From Flavobacteriales bacterium (lineage in GTDB: Bacteria > Bacteroidota > Bacteroidia > Flavobacteriales_F > PHOS-HE28): DNA of 64,000 nt. The translations under genes and the position numbers were made by a program. The first letter of the stretch is position 1; each line of letters opens with the position of its first letter. The notes below the pieces were generated by a model. That model saw only the letters and a list, made by a program, of their open reading frames with translations. It was not told where the DNA came from and did no database searches. Where the stretch lies: assembly GCA_016719225.1 (NCBI GenBank), contig JADKAN010000001.1:992001-1056000 (forward strand), in the 5' to 3' direction. This document shows, piece by piece, positions 62,071 through 64,000 of this stretch.

Positions 62071-63897
62071 ATGGCATCACGACGAGGAAAGGCAGCGAGC
62101 AGTGACGACGGGGCGAAACCGGCGAAGCTCAACAAAGAGGCTTGGCGCAAGACCACGCGACTGTTCCGCTACCTGAAGCCACACATCGGCGCTTTCTCTG
62201 CTGGCCTTTTTTGCCTCTTGATCACCAGTTTATTGAGCTTGGCCTTCCCGATCCTGCTCGGTAAGCTGGTCAACGCGAGTGCTTCGGACGGCTTTTGGGC
62301 CGCGCCGCTCACCGATCTCACCAACATCGACTCCATCGCCAAGCTGCTGATGCTGGTATTCGCACTGCAGGCCGCTTTCGGCTTTGTGCGGATCTACCTG
62401 TTCGGGCTGGTTTCAGAAAATGCCTTGGCCGATCTTCGTCAGGACACCTATTCCCACTTGATCCGTATGCCCATGCTGTTCTTTGCCCAGCGACGCGTGG
62501 GTGAACTCAACAGCCGCATCAGCGCGGACGTTGCGTTGTTGCAGGAAGGGATGACCACCTCATTGGCGGAACTGCTTCGGCAAACGGTGACTATCACGCT
62601 CGGGATCACGCTGCTCACCTTCGTCAGTGTGCAGCTCACACTTACCATGTTGGCCACGCTTCCGGTGGTAGCGTTGATCGCTGTGTTCTTCGGCCGTTAC
62701 ATCCGTAAGCTCAGCACACAAGTGCAGGACCGCATCGCCGATACCAATGTGATCGTTGACGAAACGTTGCAGGGCATCCAGAACGTGAAAGCCTTCAGCA
62801 ACGAATCCTTTGAAGTGGGCCGTTACCGCAGCAGCGTGCTCAAGGCGCGCGACCTCGCGTTAAAGGGCGCGCGTTGGCGCGGGGCCTTCGTTTCGTTCAT
62901 CATCTTCTGCATGTTCGGCGTCATCGTGTTCATCATCTGGCGGGCGGTCCATCTTAAAGCAGAGGGTCTGCTGGACATTGGCGACATCACCTCCTTTCTT
63001 GGACTTTCCATCATGATCGGGGCTTCCATAGCGAGCATCCCCGAGCTGGTGACCACCATGCTGAAAGCCGTGGGTGCCACCGAACGGCTGATGGACCTTC
63101 AGGAAGGTACGCCGGAAGCCATCAGTCTGGCACCACGCAAAGAACACCTGCGTATCGAAGGCGATATCGCTTTCGAACATGTCTCCTTCCACTATGCCAC
63201 CCGCGCCGACCATGAAGTGCTCCACGATGTGGACTTCCACGCCAAGCCCGGCGAGCGCGTTGCACTGGTGGGGCCGAGCGGCGCGGGGAAGAGTACCATC
63301 GCTTCGCTGGTCTTGCGCTTTTACGATCCCGTGGGCGGACGTATCACCATTGACGGTAAGGATGCCCGTGACTATGACCTCGGGGCTTTGCGCGACCGCA
63401 TGAGCATTGTACCACAGGAGGTGCTGCTTTTCGGAGGCACCATCTTGGAGAACATCGCCTATGGCAGGCCAGGAGCATCCCGCGACGACATCGAAGCCGC
63501 AGCACGAAAAGCCAATGCGCACGATTTCATCACCTCCTTCCCGGAAGGTTACGCCACGATCGTGGGGGAACGAGGGATCCAGCTAAGTGGCGGACAGCGG
63601 CAGCGCATTGCCATTGCCCGTGCGTTATTGAAAGATCCCGCGATCCTGATCCTTGACGAAGCCACCAGCGCATTGGACACCGCCAGCGAACGTCTGGTGC
63701 AGGATGCCTTGGACAAACTGATGGAAGGACGCACTAGCATCGTGATCGCGCATCGCCTAAGCACCGTTCGGAATGCGGACCGCATCCTGGTGCTGGACCA
63801 CGGCATGGTCTCCGCCAGTGGAACGCATGATGAACTGATCGCGGATACGGGCGGGTTGTATTACTCGCTTAGTAAGATGCAATTGAGCGAGGCTTAG
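62071..63897 (+). CDS. ABC exporter, fused membrane and ATPase domains (MsbA-like)
   Basis: A 608-residue half-transporter. A Lys-rich N-terminus is followed by six membrane segments (about 40-335) and an ATPase domain with Walker A GPSGAGKST, Q-loop VPQEVLLFGG, signature LSGGQRQRIA, Walker B ILILDEATSALD and H-loop IAHRLST. It should act as a homodimer exporting lipid or another amphipathic compound. It is 17 kb from the start of, and 7 kb beyond, the biosynthetic cluster, so a link is not indicated. A TAAATTAG box ends three bases before its start. Confidence 0.95.
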   Translation: MASRRGKAASSDDGAKPAKLNKEAWRKTTRLFRYLKPHIGAFSAGLFCLLITSLLSLAFPILLGKLVNASASDGFWAAPLTDLTNIDSIAKLLMLVFALQAAFGFVRIYLFGLVSENALADLRQDTYSHLIRMPMLFFAQRRVGELNSRISADVALLQEGMTTSLAELLRQTVTITLGITLLTFVSVQLTLTMLATLPVVALIAVFFGRYIRKLSTQVQDRIADTNVIVDETLQGIQNVKAFSNESFEVGRYRSSVLKARDLALKGARWRGAFVSFIIFCMFGVIVFIIWRAVHLKAEGLLDIGDITSFLGLSIMIGASIASIPELVTTMLKAVGATERLMDLQEGTPEAISLAPRKEHLRIEGDIAFEHVSFHYATRADHEVLHDVDFHAKPGERVALVGPSGAGKSTIASLVLRFYDPVGGRITIDGKDARDYDLGALRDRMSIVPQEVLLFGGTILENIAYGRPGASRDDIEAAARKANAHDFITSFPEGYATIVGERGIQLSGGQRQRIAIARALLKDPAILILDEATSALDTASERLVQDALDKLMEGRTSIVIAHRLSTVRNADRILVLDHGMVSASGTHDELIADTGGLYYSLSKMQLSEA

Positions 63898-63943
63898 TTC
63901 CGAAGTGCTTTCTGCACATGTCCGGAAGTGAATGCTTTGGGAT

Positions 63944-64000
63944 CTACAACGCCACCTCCACCACCTTCTTCGTCGCGAAGAATTCCTCGCTGAAGGCATC
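63944..64000 (-). CDS. C-terminal end of an unidentified protein
   Basis: Reverse-strand reading from the window edge gives DAFSEEFFATKKVVEVAL and then a TAG stop (63944-63946). The 18 residues are open and protein-like, and the position 46 bases from the convergent ABC exporter stop fits a gene end. Too little is present to name it. Confidence 0.45.
   Translation of the reverse strand, partial: DAFSEEFFATKKVVEVAL

Noticed and set aside
62071..63897. ABC exporter as the export system of the NRPS-PKS product
   Set aside because: It lies about 7 kb past the cluster, beyond several housekeeping genes, and resembles general MsbA-like exporters; there is no positional support.

Overview
The window reads as a chromosomal segment of a high-GC, free-living member of the Bacteroidota, most likely Flavobacteriales. 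Evidence: short primary sigma factor beginning MRQLKI; Bacteroidota-type promoter boxes (TAnnTTTG or TAnnTTCG, usually followed by GCGGCC) just upstream of many starts; type IX secretion (T9SS) sorting tails on two secreted proteins; a TamL-like lipoprotein of the BamA/TamA family; a DUF3822 gene beside rsmD and coaD; a CarboxypepD-reg type TonB receptor. No rRNA, tRNA, CRISPR array, insertion sequence or phage gene was recognised. Coding density is high, with many 4-base ATGA or GTGA overlaps and one pair of divergent genes whose start codons share a single CATG.

Layout. 1-2661: 5' part of recQ (minus), a tandem universal stress protein, a TPMT-like methyltransferase and a small exported protein. 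2732-9845: an RDD membrane protein divergent from a compact SpoIIM / membrane protein / DUF4129 / DUF4350 / MoxR / DUF58 operon. 10016-12840: a conserved cytosolic protein of unclear function and a secreted papain-fold C1 peptidase. 13063-19121: MarR regulator plus complete RND efflux operon (adaptor lipoprotein, pump, TolC-like channel). 19316-30343: housekeeping block (lipoprotein, SpoU-type rRNA/tRNA methyltransferase, tamL, class I aldolase, accD, rpsO, pnp, rpoD, rpe). 30381-39083: secreted M43-like metalloprotease, outer-membrane barrel protein, purK-purE, TonB receptor with a small His/Cys protein, pfkA. 39113-43498: a 1461-residue T9SS protein with a gingipain-like (C25) fold that seems to lack both catalytic residues, followed by 16 Cys/Asn-rich repeats.

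43919-55165 is the most distinctive part: a three-gene biosynthetic cluster. The first protein (2164 aa) is a hybrid with order A-PCP-KS-AT-ACP-aminotransferase; the second (1335 aa) is C-A-PCP-TE; the third is an Sfp-type phosphopantetheinyl transferase. As no ketoreductase or dehydratase is present, the predicted logic is: load a starter, extend once with malonyl-CoA, convert the beta-keto group to a beta-amine on the carrier protein, condense with one amino acid (valine-like pocket code) and release by thioesterase.

55199-64000: RecD-like helicase, DUF3822-rsmD-coaD-thioredoxin-fold operon, a NUDIX hydrolase divergent from pyrE, an SRPBCC protein, an ABC exporter and the tail of one more minus-strand gene.

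Gene starts were chosen by family alignment from memory and by overlaps; promoters and operators are pattern-based predictions.
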